From: Symbiodinium kawagutii
Taxonomy: Eukaryota > Sar > Dinophyceae > Suessiales > Symbiodiniaceae
DNA length: 64,000 nucleotides
Assembly: GCA_009767595.1 (NCBI GenBank)
Contig: VSDK01008638.1
Coordinates: 25,809 to 89,808, forward strand
Direction of reading: 5' to 3'
A program made the translations under genes and the position numbers. Shown in pieces: positions 20,801 through 33,290 of the stretch. Each line of letters opens with the position of its first letter. The first letter of the stretch is position 1. The notes beneath the pieces were generated by a model. The model saw only the letters and a list, made by a program, of their open reading frames with translations. It did no database searches and was not told where the DNA came from.

Positions 20801-20812
20801 GTTGAGCAACGT
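20801..20812. repeat. Target-site duplication, right copy
   Basis: Second copy of GTTGAGCAACGT, immediately after the ten-A tail. The host exon frame resumes here: GTT GAG CAA CGT TTG ATT TGG. Confidence 0.93.
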
Positions 20813-20886
20813 TTGATTTGGCTTTGGAGCACTGCAATAGAGAGGCATGCAGCAGCTATTCGCCAACAGCGGCCTCAAATGATTTT
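20813..20886 (+). pseudogene. 3' part of coding exon interrupted by LINE
   Basis: After the right TSD the host frame continues TTG ATT TGG CTT TGG AGC ..., encoding LIWLWSTAIERHAAAIRQQR followed by PQMI. A GT donor (ATTTT|GTGTG) near 20886 is the likely exon end. Joined to the left part at 8731, this gives one uninterrupted exon-like frame of about 30 codons, in phase with the upstream exon. Protein family unknown. Confidence 0.55.
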
Positions 20887-21590
20887 GTGTGCCGCTAAAA
20901 GATGAAAGTCTGAACTCGAACCTAGAAGCCATTGGCAAGTACTGTTTGGAGAAGCTGCAACATGAACTTTAACGTGAACCTGTCATGAAATGCAGAAACA
21001 TGTCAATGGCTATGTGTCTATTGTAAAGTTGTTCACTTCCTGGCACTGCTTCTGCCTGTCTCCTGTCACTGCCTTCGGACAGTCATGCTTTGTGAAGCGA
21101 GAGTTGCTGTGCCTTGTGCTAGGATCTGGTAGACCCTCCGCAGTTCAAGTTCAGCTCAGCAATGGCATTTGACGCAGCCGCAGCTTAGGATTTGCTTCAT
21201 GATTTTCCTTTGAAAGAGGGGAGGTCAGATTGATTGGTTTTAGATGATTCGTTGATGATTCCAATGACTTTTAGATAAGCATGATGACTCTGTACATCTC
21301 TTTGAAGTCATCTCTTGATACGTCTCTTTACAGTCTCAGATTCGTACTTTCAGACATTGCATTTCCCTTGATCCCAGTCCTTAAAATCACCAGGATTTAA
21401 AATCGCAAAGCTCAAACTTTCCCACAGGAGAGGAGGAGCTTCTTAAGAGTGAGATTAGCTTGCTGATCTCATTGAGACTGAAAACATAGCTCCTATTGCT
21501 CCTATTATATATCCGAAGTTTGAAGCCAAACCTGGAGACTGGACTTGGAAGACATGTTTTGGAGATGGAAAAAAAAACAAACAAAGGAAA
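20887..21590. other. Intron-like stretch, no confident exon
   Basis: Ordinary AT-rich DNA. A short protein-like open segment on + at about 21070-21170 (AFGQSCFVKRELLCLVLG...) has no convincing splice boundaries and is not called. Confidence 0.4.
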
Positions 21591-22690
21591 AGAAATGGTG
21601 AAGACAGGGAAAGCAAAGAAATGAACGAGGGATGAAAGACGATAAACAAGGGATGAAAAAGGGATGAACAAGGGAGGAATAATGGATGAAAAAAAGGATG
21701 GAAACGGGATGAACAAGAGATAAACAAAGAAAAGACAAGTGGATGAAAAAGGAATGGAAAGGGGATGAAAGAGGGCATTAAAAACGGATGACAGAGGGAT
21801 GAAAAAGGAATGGAAAGGGGATAAACATGGGATGAGAGGGATGAGAGGGATGAACAAGGGATAAACAGAGAAAAGGAAAGGGGATTAAAGAGGGATGAAA
21901 GAGGGATGAAAAAGGGATGAAAACGGGATGGACAGGGGATGAACAAAGGATGAACAAGGGATGAACAAGGGACGAACAAGGGATGAACAAGGGATGAACA
22001 AGCGATGAAAGAAGGATGAAAAAGGGATGAACAAGGGATAAACAAAGAAAAGGAAAGGGGACGAAAGATGGATATGGAAAAAGGATGAAAGAGGGATGAA
22101 AAAGGGATTAAAACGTGATGGAAAGGAGATGAACAAGGGATGAACGAGGGATGAAAAAGGAATGAAAGGGGATGAAAGAGGGATGCACAATGGAGGAACA
22201 AGGGATGAAAGAGGGATGAAAACTGGATGAATGAGGGATGAAAAAGGGGCGAAAACGGGACGGAAGGGGATGAAAGAGGGTTAAACCAGATATGAAGAAG
22301 GGATGGAAAAGGAACAGAAACGGGATGGAACGGGGATGAACAGGATGAACAAGGGATGAACAAGGGATGAGCAAGGGATAAACAAGGGATAAGCAAGGGA
22401 TGAACAAGGAAAGGAAAGGAAAGGGGATGAAAGAGTGAAAAAGGAATGAGAGAGGGCATGAAACAGGGATGAACAAGGGATGAAAATGGGACAAACAAGG
22501 GATGAACAAGAGATGAAATAGGGATGAAAAGGGATGGAAAGGGGATGAAAACAGGATGAAACAGGAATGCAAAAGGGATGGAAAGGGGATGAAAACGGAG
22601 TGAAAGGGGATGAAAGAGGGATGAAGAAGGGACGAACAACAGATGACAGAGGGATAATCAATGGATGAAAAAGGGATGGAAATGGCGCAT
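21590..22690. repeat. Purine-rich GGGATGAA(A/C)AA satellite
   Basis: About 1.1 kb of head-to-tail variants of an 10-11-bp unit, GGGATGAAAAA or GGGATGAACAA, almost purely purine on + with occasional 1-2-bp slips. Long minus-strand frames rich in FIP/LFHP/SSL are translations of this array and not genes. Confidence 0.95.
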
Positions 22691-24090
22691 GGAAATGGAA
22701 TTGGATCCGATCCAAGGAGATGGAAGGCACCGATGGCAGCACCACGGTTTCCTGCGCTGAATGGACTTCTGCGATGCTCAGTGTCTTTCGGCGTTGATAC
22801 AGGATTCTGATGGATGATACATCGGACATGTGTGATGCAGAGTAGAACTACATTGATGTAGTACATGCGTTGATTCTTTGTTCAAACATATATTCTGTGT
22901 CACGTGGTTTCTTGTTCACCTTGGACCTCATTGTCTTCCGCAAAAGTCTAGGACCATGGAACTTGTTATGCCGTGAAGGGACTTCAGTTGACTACCAGCA
23001 ATTGTCCTATCTGCCCCACCCTGGAAACAATTTCTCCCACTGACTCGGCTGTGACCTTGTGTGATTACCCCTTGATGTTTGGGACTGGACATTTCATCAC
23101 GGCATTTATAATTTCAATAGTCTTCGGATGTGTCCAAAATCCGAACCCCCCCCAAAAAAAACACATCAGAAACCCTCTAAAGGGAACTCAAATATTGGAC
23201 TCTATTGTGGGCGGTATGGTGGACTCTACAGTGGGCTCTATGGTGGACTCGATGGTGGACTCCAAAGTGGACTTTATGGTGGACTATGTTTGGAGTTTAG
23301 AAATCCTCCTTTGAATATGTTCAGAAATTCCTTCCAATTTTCCCTTTTACACATTTTTGCACCTCATTTGAATAGGTGTGAATTCTTTTAAGCAGTTTTG
23401 TGACACCGCATCGTTCAGACGTTCGTTCTTGATCCAGGTGCTGACCCCTGTGGGGTAAACCACAGGACTAGCCCGAAACAGCCCCCAGTGCAGTGTGATT
23501 TATTACATTTGTTACATTGTGCATACAAACACGACACAGGACGACCAGTTGGAGTGTAGAAACAGATCGGATCTGTCACAGGTAGGCGTCAGTCGAGCAG
23601 CGGCGACAGAGGCCTATGAGACAGCCCTCAAGGAGCTAATGCAAAATGTCGGATGATGTCGGATGATGTCGGATGATGTCGGATGATGTCGGATGATGTC
23701 GGATGTAAGCTGAGATAAGCTGAGTTGCCCCAATGTTCGCATTAAATAGGAATTTATATGATACATGCATGTGCACCATTATATGGGCGGTTCTATGAAC
23801 AGGGGACGCTCCAAATCACCCAATTCAAACCATTCATAATGGTCAACTGAGAAATTTTGGGGTCCCCCACTGCCAACCCGGCAGCCGTTGAGCAAAAATA
23901 CCGGGCCTCCGGGAAGACTCCAACTTGAAGCAGAAGACGAGAAAAACACATACATGATCATGTTACTACCGCATAAGGAAAACTGCAAAACAACTTAGAC
24001 AAATTACACCAGCATAGACCCCAGATAGCGGGTGCATTGCGCACAAGAATTTCCAGGGTGTGTACTATAAACCTTTGCTTTGAATTGCAG
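22691..24090. other. Mixed stretch with two short tandem arrays
   Basis: No gene is called. A 12-bp repeat (TATGGTGGACTC variants) occupies about 23205-23290, and six copies of a 10-bp unit GGATGATGTC lie at about 23647-23704. A short minus-strand segment at about 22735-22800 (RRKTLSIAEVHSAQETVVLP) is protein-like but unsupported by splice sites. Confidence 0.45.
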
Positions 24091-24099
24091 ACGAAGCGG

Positions 24100-24930
24100 A
24101 GACAAAGGGAAACAAGCCAAGGCAAGCATGAAGGGAGACAGAGGCCAACAGGTCAAACATGAAGGGAAACAAGCATGAGCAGCGACACAGCAGCGGCAAA
24201 CAAAGCGCCGATCCAGAGCCACAAGGGAGACAAAGGGGAGACACAGGGAAAACAAAGGCGAGACAAAGGGGAGACAAAGGGGAGACAAAGGGGAGACAAA
24301 GGGGCGACAAAGGGAAAACAAAGGCGAGACAAAGGGAGACAAGCATGAGCAGCGGCAGAGCAGCGGCAAACAAAGCGCCGATCCAGAGCCACAAGGGAGA
24401 CAACAGGACACAAAAGGGAGACAAAGTAGAAACAAAGGGAAACAAGCATGAGCAGCGGCAAAGCAGCGGCAAACAAAGCGCCGATCCAGAGCCAGAAAAG
24501 GGAGACAACAGGACGCAAAAGGGAGACAAAGGGGAGACAAAGGGAGACAAGCATGAGCAGCGGCANNNNNNNNNNNNNNNNNNNNNNNNNNNNNNNNNNN
24601 NNNNNNNNNNNNNNNNNNNNNNNNNNNNNNNNNNNNNNNNNNNNNNNNNNNNNNNNNNNNNNNNNNNNNNNNNNNNNNNNNNNNNNNNNNNNNNNNNNNN
24701 NNNNNNNNNNNNNNNNNNNNNNNNNNNNNNNNNNNNNNNNNNNNNNNNNNNNAAAGGGAAAAAAGGTAGAGACAAAGGGAGACAAGCATGAGCAGCGGCA
24801 AAGCAGCGGCAAACAAAGCGCCGATCCAGAGCCACAAGGGAGACAAAGAGGAGACAACGGGAGACAAAGGGAGACAAACATGAGCAGCGGCAGAGCAGCG
24901 GCAAACAAAAGCGCCGATTCGAGGCCCTAC
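24100..24930. repeat. GGGAGACAA array with GAGCAGCGGCA boxes; contains assembly gap
   Basis: GGGAGACAA units alternate with a longer conserved box, beginning CATGAGCAGCGGCA and ending GCGCCGATCCAGAGCC, at about 24174, 24343, 24446, 24551, 24787 and 24881. Positions 24566-24752 are N, so copy number and true length are unknown. The long frames on both strands (ETKGRQRGDK... and CRCSAAAHACLPLS...) are array translations. Confidence 0.9.
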
Positions 24931-26400
24931 CATAGAGAAGTAAGAACTTTTTATAGCTTGTCAGCTATCTGGGGAAAAAAATATGAATACATGTTACTAC
25001 ATGTTACTACCAGAACAACAAAAAGAATCCAATACTGGGGGCTTCCAGAATCCCACGTCGCTCAGAGCATTCTGACGCATGCTGTGAGACAAGGATGATC
25101 GAAACCCTCACAAGATACTTAGATCCCCAGCAGGGTATATACAAACATATATATGTATATTGTATAATTAGGCATGTTGTATCGTGTACTTGTTTGCGTA
25201 CTCTGTATGCAGGTAAATGTAAGGAATGTATGAGTGTGTATTCGATAGTGTGTGGACGTGTACGTGTGTATTTACGTATGTGTATCTAATGCAACTCTAT
25301 GCGAGGCGATGTAAGGTATTGCGACGATGGTCATGGATCCAAATTCCTTGCAACGTATGTAACGATTGTACTGTTTATACTGTTTGTATTGTACTCAGTT
25401 TGCGTAGAGCACTCGTATCTAATGCAGTCTATTAGTCGGTTGTGCAAGTAATGCTGTGTTTTGTATCTCATTTTACTTTGGTGATGGCATTTGTTCGGAC
25501 ACCAGGTGCGTTTGAGAAATCAAAGGGCTTGAGTGAGCCTAAATCAATTTGTTTTGCCGGCCTTTGGACAGACCTTAAAAACTGCAAAGCAGGGAGAGGC
25601 TCGGAGAGGCTGAGAATGTTTCAACCGTTGAAACAGGGTGAGTCAAAAGAGCTGACGAATCCATGTGATGTGATAACAAGCCACAGAACTGAGTGTACTA
25701 GACTACGTTCACAAAAAGCTATGCCAGCGTAGACCCCACTGTAGCAAGTAAAATGCTGAACACAGTGGAGTCCAAAAGTCTCTTGGGCTTTTGATTTGAC
25801 AGTCCAAAAGGTCCAACAAAACAGATGATTGGCTTCGATGTATCCTGCAACAGCAGCCGCACCCAAAACAACAGCGGGCCCCACCCGAAACATGTTGACA
25901 CATGTTGACACCTATCCGGCAACAGCAGCGGCGCCCAAAACAGCAGCAGCACCCGAAACAGCAGTGGCTCCCAACTGAAACATGTTGACTCCTGTCCAGC
26001 AGCAGCAGCAGCGGCGCCCAAAACAGCAATGGCACGCACCGAATCTCGACCTATACATAAGAGAAGAACCGCAATAGCTTCGCTACCTGGGGAATTGTAT
26101 GCGTGTTTAGTATTGTTTTCTTGGGTACCAATGCACAAAAAATAAAGTAGATAATGTCAGATATAATGTCAGATATAATGTCAGATATGATGTAATCGTA
26201 CTAATCATACTTAAAGTAGACATTAAATATGAGTTTGCAAGCTAAGTACATTTAGGTCCATGCCCTGGGCCGGAATCTCTCACACAAAGGTTGACATCAT
26301 CTTCATGTCTTCATGTGACATCACATTCGTTCAAACTGAACAGATGCAGTTGAAGAACCCTTCAATGATTTTCAATGCGCAGTCACTCCGCAGAAGACCA
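24931..26400. other. AT-rich stretch with CAGCAGC minisatellite, no gene
   Basis: A CAG-rich minisatellite at about 25845-26035 repeats blocks of AACAGCAGCGGCGCCCAAAA separated by GAAACATGTTGAC. Three copies of ATAATGTCAGAT lie at 26152-26190. No splice-bounded coding segment was identified. Confidence 0.5.
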
Positions 26401-26623
26401 TTGCTCTAACGGACATCATATGGACAACATTTTGACATGAATTCGAAAGAGTTCCCATGAGAGTTGCCTTGACCAAAAACCTTCGAGGAGAGCGGTGCTG
26501 ATTCTTTGACTCTGGAGGATTTGTCGTACGAGCTGAATGGGATTGGTCGCCTGGCTTGGTTTGCGTGTCGAGAGTTCAGAACAGCTTTGTTATGCTCTGT
26601 TGATTCGGTTGAAGAAAGAGAGA

Positions 26624-26654
<31 letters not shown>

Positions 26655-28086
26655 GAGGCTTGCAAAATTCACGTGTGAAACCATGTGAAACTGTCAGTGA
26701 AATTGTCAGTGAAATTCCATTTGCCTGCATAGTGTGGTGGCTGAAGAGCAGGTTTGGAGACGGATGGAGGGGGAGTTGTAAGTCGGTTTTGTATGGTTTT
26801 GTGCGTACAGAAAATATGTTTGCGGGGACACTGCGAAGCTATGCGAAGCTCTGTTGTAGGACATTTCATTTTGGGAGTGCTCGAAGCATGCAAAGGGGGA
26901 AATTGCCAAGCGTATCCAACTGCAATTGCTGTAGATCTGGCAAGAAAGCACCCATGAGGATCATGCACTAATAGGACTCCTTGACATCCAATTCCCCTGA
27001 GAAGGAAGTCTATGGTCAAACATGGCTGTGGTTAAAAACCTGAAAACCTGGCCAAGCATTGTTACATGCAGAACATAAATAAGACAGCAGAAATGAACAG
27101 AAACGATGTGTATACATGATGGATATGTGTACACCTATAGACCTAGACATATTCACATCATTTTACAATATTTTACATATCTATCTAGACACAGTAGACG
27201 GATTCAAATGGCAGAATCTATGCATTGAAATGACTCAACGGCTCAAGGTGGCTGCAAAGTGCCAGCAGAGCTGCGTGCAGCCATTGGTCGAGTGAAGCAG
27301 GGGAAGGCCGTCAGCGTGTCAGAGCGCTTCTGAAGGCTTTAGTGTGAAGATTTTTAGGATTTTGTTCATGGTAAATTTATATATCCTAATGATTTTTTCT
27401 TTCGTAAATTTTAGTATTAGGGTTTGCTTGGGTTTTCTGCATTTTACTACGTCATTTTTAGGATTTCACAGGCAAAGGTCAAAGTGGAACGAAAGTGGCA
27501 ACATTGCCTCATTGCCAGCGATGAAAGTAAGAAGACTACACTTTACCCAGTTGGGACACACAATTTGTTTGAGAGTTTCTCGCTTCCAAGTTATGGTGCG
27601 ATGTCTCTTGCTATTTGACTTGATGATGACACATTGGTGCCATTCGCTGTGTCACTGTCACATGTTACGCCTACTTACTCCTCGTTACTCCCTCTTGCTT
27701 TCCTCGTTACTCCTCGTTAATTCCTCATGTTCTCCTCATGTTCTCCTCGTGCTCTCATGCTCTCCTCTCTCCTTGTGTGTTGGTCAGGTGCCACTCCTGG
27801 AGTCCACAGAGACTTCCGACATGGACCGCGATTTAGCGCTTCGAACAGGCAGGGGCAAGAGACGGTGCCAAGTTTGGGCTAAGCTTTGGCTCAGTTTAGG
27901 GATGTTTAGGCCTTTGGGAATGTGACATGTTTGGGATATGAAGATAAGAATGTTTACATCTGTTCTGCTTTTGTAACTGTTTAGTATGCAGTTTAATGTA
28001 TGAATTTAATCTGTTTAGTACTCTGTTTATGCTTTAGTTTGAAGTGATCCTTTTTCAGATCCTTCGAGGTACATCCTTACCTAAGC
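26401..28086. other. Mixed stretch with possible unplaced exons
   Basis: A (GA)n run lies at about 26620-26653. Two + strand segments are protein-like: 26506-26600 (LEDLSYELNGIGRLAWFACR) and 27243-27330 (GGCKVPAELRAAIGRVKQGK). Neither has clear boundaries or a recognised domain, so they are noted and not called. Around 26880-26955 both strands are open. Confidence 0.35.
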
Positions 28087-28229
28087 TTAGGCTTCGCAAC
28101 GCTCCCAGGTCTTGACGGCTTGCAGTATCACCTGCACGTTGCGGACAAACCGACCAGTGAAGCCCTCGCTGAGTTGCCCAAGGTGCAGCACTTTCTCCAT
28201 GTCGAGTCGCATGCGTCGCACGAGTAGGT
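28087..28229 (-). CDS. Probable terminal exon on minus strand, unidentified
   Basis: The minus strand reads ...gcaaag|ACCTACTC and encodes LLVRRMRLDMEKVLHLGQLS followed by EGFTGRFVRNVQVILQAVKT, then WERCEA and a TAA stop at 28089-28087. Composition and predicted helicity look like real protein. The complementary + frame is S/T/C/R-rich, as antisense frames usually are. The segment begins after an AG acceptor and ends in a stop, so it would be a last exon with upstream exons at higher coordinates. That region is a simple-sequence desert in which I found none. The call is based on coding character only; no family is recognised. Confidence 0.45.
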
Positions 28230-28964
28230 CTTTGCATTGTAAGAAACACAGGTTTTCAGAATTCATTGCGAACAGGCTGTAAGAAAAAATGTAAGAATAT
28301 CTCTTAATCACTCTTAATTACTCATAATTACCCTTACTCTTAGTAACTCTTAAGTAGTTTTAATCACTGTCAATGACTCTTAGCTACTCTTAATTCCCCT
28401 AAATTATCCTTAATTATTCTCAATTACCCTTAATTACTCCTAATTAACCCTCGACTACTCTTACTTACTCTTAATTGCTTTTAGTTCCTTTTACTTACCC
28501 TTAATTACCCTAATTAATTTCAATTATTTTTAGTTACCCTAACTTATATTCAATCATTTTCCATTATTCTTTTTTACCCGTAATTACCCTTACTTACTCT
28601 TCATTACTTTGAATTACTTTTAAGTACTCTTAATGACTCTTAGCTAATCTTAATTCACCAGAATTACTCTTAACTCTTAACTACTCTTAATTATTCTTCA
28701 TTACTCATAGTTACCCTTTGATTTCCTTTAACTATCTGTAATTACCCTTAATTAGTCTTGATTATTCTTAAGTACTCTCAATTAGTTTTCACTACTCTGA
28801 ATAATCATAATCAATTTAAATTACTCTAAATTACTCTTAATTCTTTTTGATTGTTCTTGATTCCTCCTACTCGTAAGTACTCTGAATTACTTTGAATGAT
28901 TCGTAGTCTCTCTTACTTACTCTCAATTACTTTTGATTGTTCTTGATTGCTCTTAATCACTCTT

Positions 28965-29584
28965 AATCAAGAAGTTCTATTTCAAGCAGAAAGAAGAGTT
29001 CTATTCCAAGGAGAAAGAAGAGTTCTAGCCCAAGGAGAAAGGAGACTTCTATTCCAAGGAGAAAGAAAAGTTCTACTCTAAGGAGAAAGAAAAAGTCTAT
29101 TCCAAGGAGAAACAAGAATTCTATTCCAAGGACTTTTGCGCCCGCGTGTCCGAAGACAGCCCATTTAGGGCGCCGGCAGGTGAAACGCATACAAACCATG
29201 CATCGAGATGCATCACGTCAACAACTCAACCATTGCAAAAATGGACGAAATCGTCAATGAACATTGTCCACTGCCGAGCGTCCAAGGAGAAAGAAGTTTT
29301 TTTTTTCAAAGGAGAAAGAAGAGTTCTATTCCAAGGAGAAAGAAGAATTCCAGTCCAAGGAGAAACAAGAGTCCTATTCCAAGGAGAAACAAGAGTTCTG
29401 TTCCAAGGAGAAACAAGAGTTCTGTTCCAAGGAGAAAGAAGAGTTCCATTTCAAGGAGAAAGACGAGTTCTAGTCCAAGGAGAAAGACGAGTCCCATTCC
29501 CAGGAGAAAGAAGAGTTTTGTTCCAAGGAGAAAGAAGAGTCCCATTCCCGGGAGAAAGTAGAGTTCTATTCCAAGGAGAAAAAT
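28965..29584. repeat. 24-bp tandem repeat in two blocks
   Basis: Units of TTCTATTCCAAGGAGAAAGAAGAG (24 bp, eight codons) are present as about seven copies at 28965-29130 and about thirteen at 29280-29584. They are split by a ~150-bp unrelated insert (29131-29279). Because the unit is a multiple of three, several frames stay open (GERRVLFQ, KEKEEFYS, RRKKSSIP). These are considered repeat translations. Confidence 0.9.
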
Positions 29585-30861
29585 TTTGCGGTGCCCTTCA
29601 TGATTTTTATCTATTCTGATTTCCCCTGATTTACATTCATTCATTTCTTAATGAATTACTTTTAACCGTTCGTGCTTACTTTAAAATATTCTTGGTTATT
29701 CGTAAGTAGTCTTAATTATTTTTAATTGCTTTTGAGTAATTTTTTATAATCATTTTCAACTATTGTGAATTATTTTTGATTTTTCTTGATTATCATGAAT
29801 TACCCTCAATTATTGTCATTTACTTTTAGTCATTCTTCATTTTCTTAGTTATTCCTAATTAGTTTTAGTTAGTCTTAATCGCTCTCAATTACTCTTGCTA
29901 ACTTGCCTGAAAGGTTCTCAGCCTACTGCTACCTGAAGTCTGGAATCGTCAATTTTAAGATGTATGATGATATTAATGATATCATTGATATCATTGTATA
30001 CTTACATAAATTGCATATGATTCGTTTGTTTGTGATTTTCATAATTTTCATTTGCTTTTCAACAGAAACAAATCAAACATACATATTTTTCAAAACACAA
30101 TTGTTTTTCAAAGATAAACAAATTGTGAATGAATATAATAGAGACAATGAAAATTGCAAAAAACATTCTCAAATACGAATTTTATGGCGCCGCCATGCGC
30201 CGCCCGCCGGCGCCGCGTGTTCTCAAAAAGGCTTTTGGCCAAAAAAATAGCAGGTGATTTTCCGCAGTCCTGTGCTGTTCCAATGTCGTTGACCGGCCTG
30301 GACCTTCGCTTTGAGAAGCGGCAAAAGTTCCTAATTACTTTGAATTATTTTCAATCATTTTTACCCGCTCTTAATTATTTACATGTTTCTTAATTCCCTT
30401 TCATTGTTTTTAGTTATTCTCAATTTTTTCAATTGCTTTTGATTATTTTTTTGATTTTTTCAGCTATTTTTGATCATTTTGAATGATTCCGAATGGCCCT
30501 GCATCACTTTTTCTTTATTTTTTCATTTTTTCGCTATTTTTAATTGCATTGAAATATCTTTACCTTTTCGTACTTACCCTTAATTACTCTTGATTGTTCT
30601 GAAGTAATCATCATTAGTTTTAGGTATTCTCAATTGATCTTAATTATTCTTCATTGTGTTGATTTTTTGGTTTTTTTTTTATTGTTCTGTACCATTTTTT
30701 AGTTATTACCATTTACATTGAATCATTCTTTGTTTCCCCTTGTTATTTTCAATTATTCTTAATGGTTCTTAATTAGATTCAATCATTCTGAATTGCTTTT
30801 AATTCACCTTAATTAGTCTTGGTTACTTTTCTTATTCTTAATCACTCTGGATTACCATTCT

Positions 30862-33290
30862 TAAAGTTTCCTTTTTCAGCTTTCTTTCAATACCCTACAG
30901 TCTTACGTTATTTTCAGCTATTTTTCATTATTCTTCAATATTCTCAAGTCCTTACACTATTTTGAATTATTCTTAATTATTTTCAACCACTCTTCATTTT
31001 TTATTAGTCCTCGTTATTTTGAATTACTTTCGGTTGTGCTTCATCATGTTTAATTACTTCTAACTCATTCCCGTTAATTATTTTTAGTTGTTCCGAATCA
31101 CTTTTAATAGCTCTTCTTAAAATCTCCTTTCTAAGTATTCCTTCAATGCTCTACACAATGTCTTACATTAGTTGTGATTGTTTTTCATTGCTTTTGATTA
31201 TTCTTAATTCTTTTCACTATTCTGAATTATGTTTGATTGTTTTTAGTTTTTCTTAGTGCGTTTTATTGTATTTATTTATTTAGATTATTTCTTGATTTTT
31301 TAAACTACCCCTACTTATTTTTAATCATTCCTCATCAGTTTTAACTATTCTGAATTCCTTTTAATTCCCCTTGTTCATTCGTTGTTATTCTTAATCGCTA
31401 TTAGTTATTCTTCAGTACCCCTTCACTATTCTACATTACATTTTACATTGATCTTAATTGCCTTTCATTCCTGCTAATTATTCTTAAATTGCTTTCACTA
31501 TTCCTTCTCATCTTTAATTGCTTTTACTTATTCTAGATTTTTTGCACTGTTCCTCATTAGCCTTTTTATTTGCAATTATTTTTAATCGCTCATAATTTTG
31601 TATTCCATTCTATTTCCCTTAATTATTGTCAATTATTCTTGACTTAAACAGTTCTACTTACTTTGAACTGCCTTTGATTCCCCGTAACTATTTGTCAATA
31701 TTCTTCATCACTCTTATTGATCTTCTTGAAATATCTTTTTCAGTACTCCTTCAATACCCTACAGTATGTCTTACATTTTTTAAAACTGTGTTCCATGATT
31801 TTGAACTATTCCCCATTCTTTTCACTATCCATACAGTCTTCTCAATTATATCTAATTATTTTTCATTCCCGTTAATCCCCGTCAATTATTCTTAATCAGT
31901 CTTAATTATTCTGAATTTACTTTCCCCTTTTTTTACTTATTTTTATTTTATCTCTTAAAGTCTCCTTTTTCAATACTCCTTGTTTCCTTCAACGCCCTAC
32001 AGCGTGTCTTACAATATTCTTAATTGCTTTTCATTATTTTTAAATATTCGTAATTATTTTCACTATTCTCAATTATTTTTGATTATCTTTAATTTCTCTT
32101 CATTCCTTTCCCTTCCTAATTAGTCTTATTTTTTTTTAATCGTTTGGATATATTCTGAACTATTCTTAATTATTCCTAATGACCTTTCATTTGTTTCCCT
32201 ATTCTGAATTATTTTTGATTACCTTCAATTGTTTTTGATCGTTTAAAATTGCTCTTATTTATTTTTAGTTATTCTTGGTTCCCTTTAATTTCCCTCAATT
32301 ATTTTTTAGCTATTCAAAAGTTAAATATTCTTAATTATTCTGATTTTTTTGATTTCTTCTCATTAATTTGAATTATTTTTCATCACTCTCAATTACCTTT
32401 CTTATAATCTTCTTTTTCGGTACTCCTTCAATATTTTGCAGTATGTCTTACAGTATTATTGATTGCTCTTCATTATTTTTGAAATTCTTACTTCTTTTCA
32501 CTATTCTCAATTACGTTTAGTTGCCTTAAATTATGCTCACTTCTTTTCATCGATCTTAATTACTCTTGATTATTTTCCATTTTTCTTCATCATTCTTAAT
32601 TATTTTGAATTCCCTTTCATTCCCCTCAATTAATTTTACTTATTCTTAATCATCCTCAATTATTCTTAATGGCTTTTATCTAGACTTTACTACTTTGAAT
32701 TATTTTTAAGTACCCTGAATGATTCTTCACTACTCTTAGCTAGTGCCAACTATTCTTAACTATTCTCATTTTTTTTAGGTATTCTGAATTAGTCTTCTTA
32801 AAGTCTCCTTTTTCAGTACTCCTTCAATACCCTACAGCATGTTTTTCATTACTCTTAGTTATTGATTTTTAAACCCCATCCACTATTCTTAATTACTTTT
32901 AGTTATTATTGATTATTTGCAATTGTTTTTTTTAATACCCTCAGTATTTTTTCACGATTCTTAATGATCCTAGATTATTCTGATTGACTCTTCTTAAAAT
33001 TTGCTTTTTTCAGTTCCGCTTCAATGTTTTACAGCATATCTTACATTACTCCTGATTCCATTTATTCACTCTTGATTATTCTTAATTGCCTTCAATTACT
33101 TTCAATCTCTGTTCATTCCTTTCACTAGTCTTGATTACTTTGAATTACCTTTTAAAGGTTGTAGTTATTTTGAATTAGGCTCAAATACCCTGAATGACCC
33201 TTTGTTACTCTGAATTACTGCTAGTTGCGCTTAACTACTCTTAATGATTCTTAATTATTCTTAATGATTCTTCTTAAAGTTTCCTTCTTC
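30862..33290. repeat. Dispersed ~50-bp box, eight copies within the desert
   Basis: A conserved block recurs at about 30862, 31108, 31729, 31954, 32402, 32796, 32993 and (truncated) 33262. Consensus parts are CTTAAAGTCTCCTTTTTCAG, TACTCCTTCAATACCCTACAG and TATGTCTTACATTATT. Spacing is irregular (about 200-620 bp), so this is a higher-order element inside the simple repeat and not a simple period. Each copy contains a pyrimidine-tract-plus-CAG that resembles a 3' splice site. Confidence 0.75.

Noticed and set aside
21387-22866. Long minus-strand frames (up to 394 codons) rich in FIPLSSLFHP
   Set aside because: They are translations of the GGGATGAA satellite; all frames of such an array lacking stops look like this.
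24004-25098. Long frames on both strands around the N gap
   Set aside because: Pure repeat translation, and part of the length is N.
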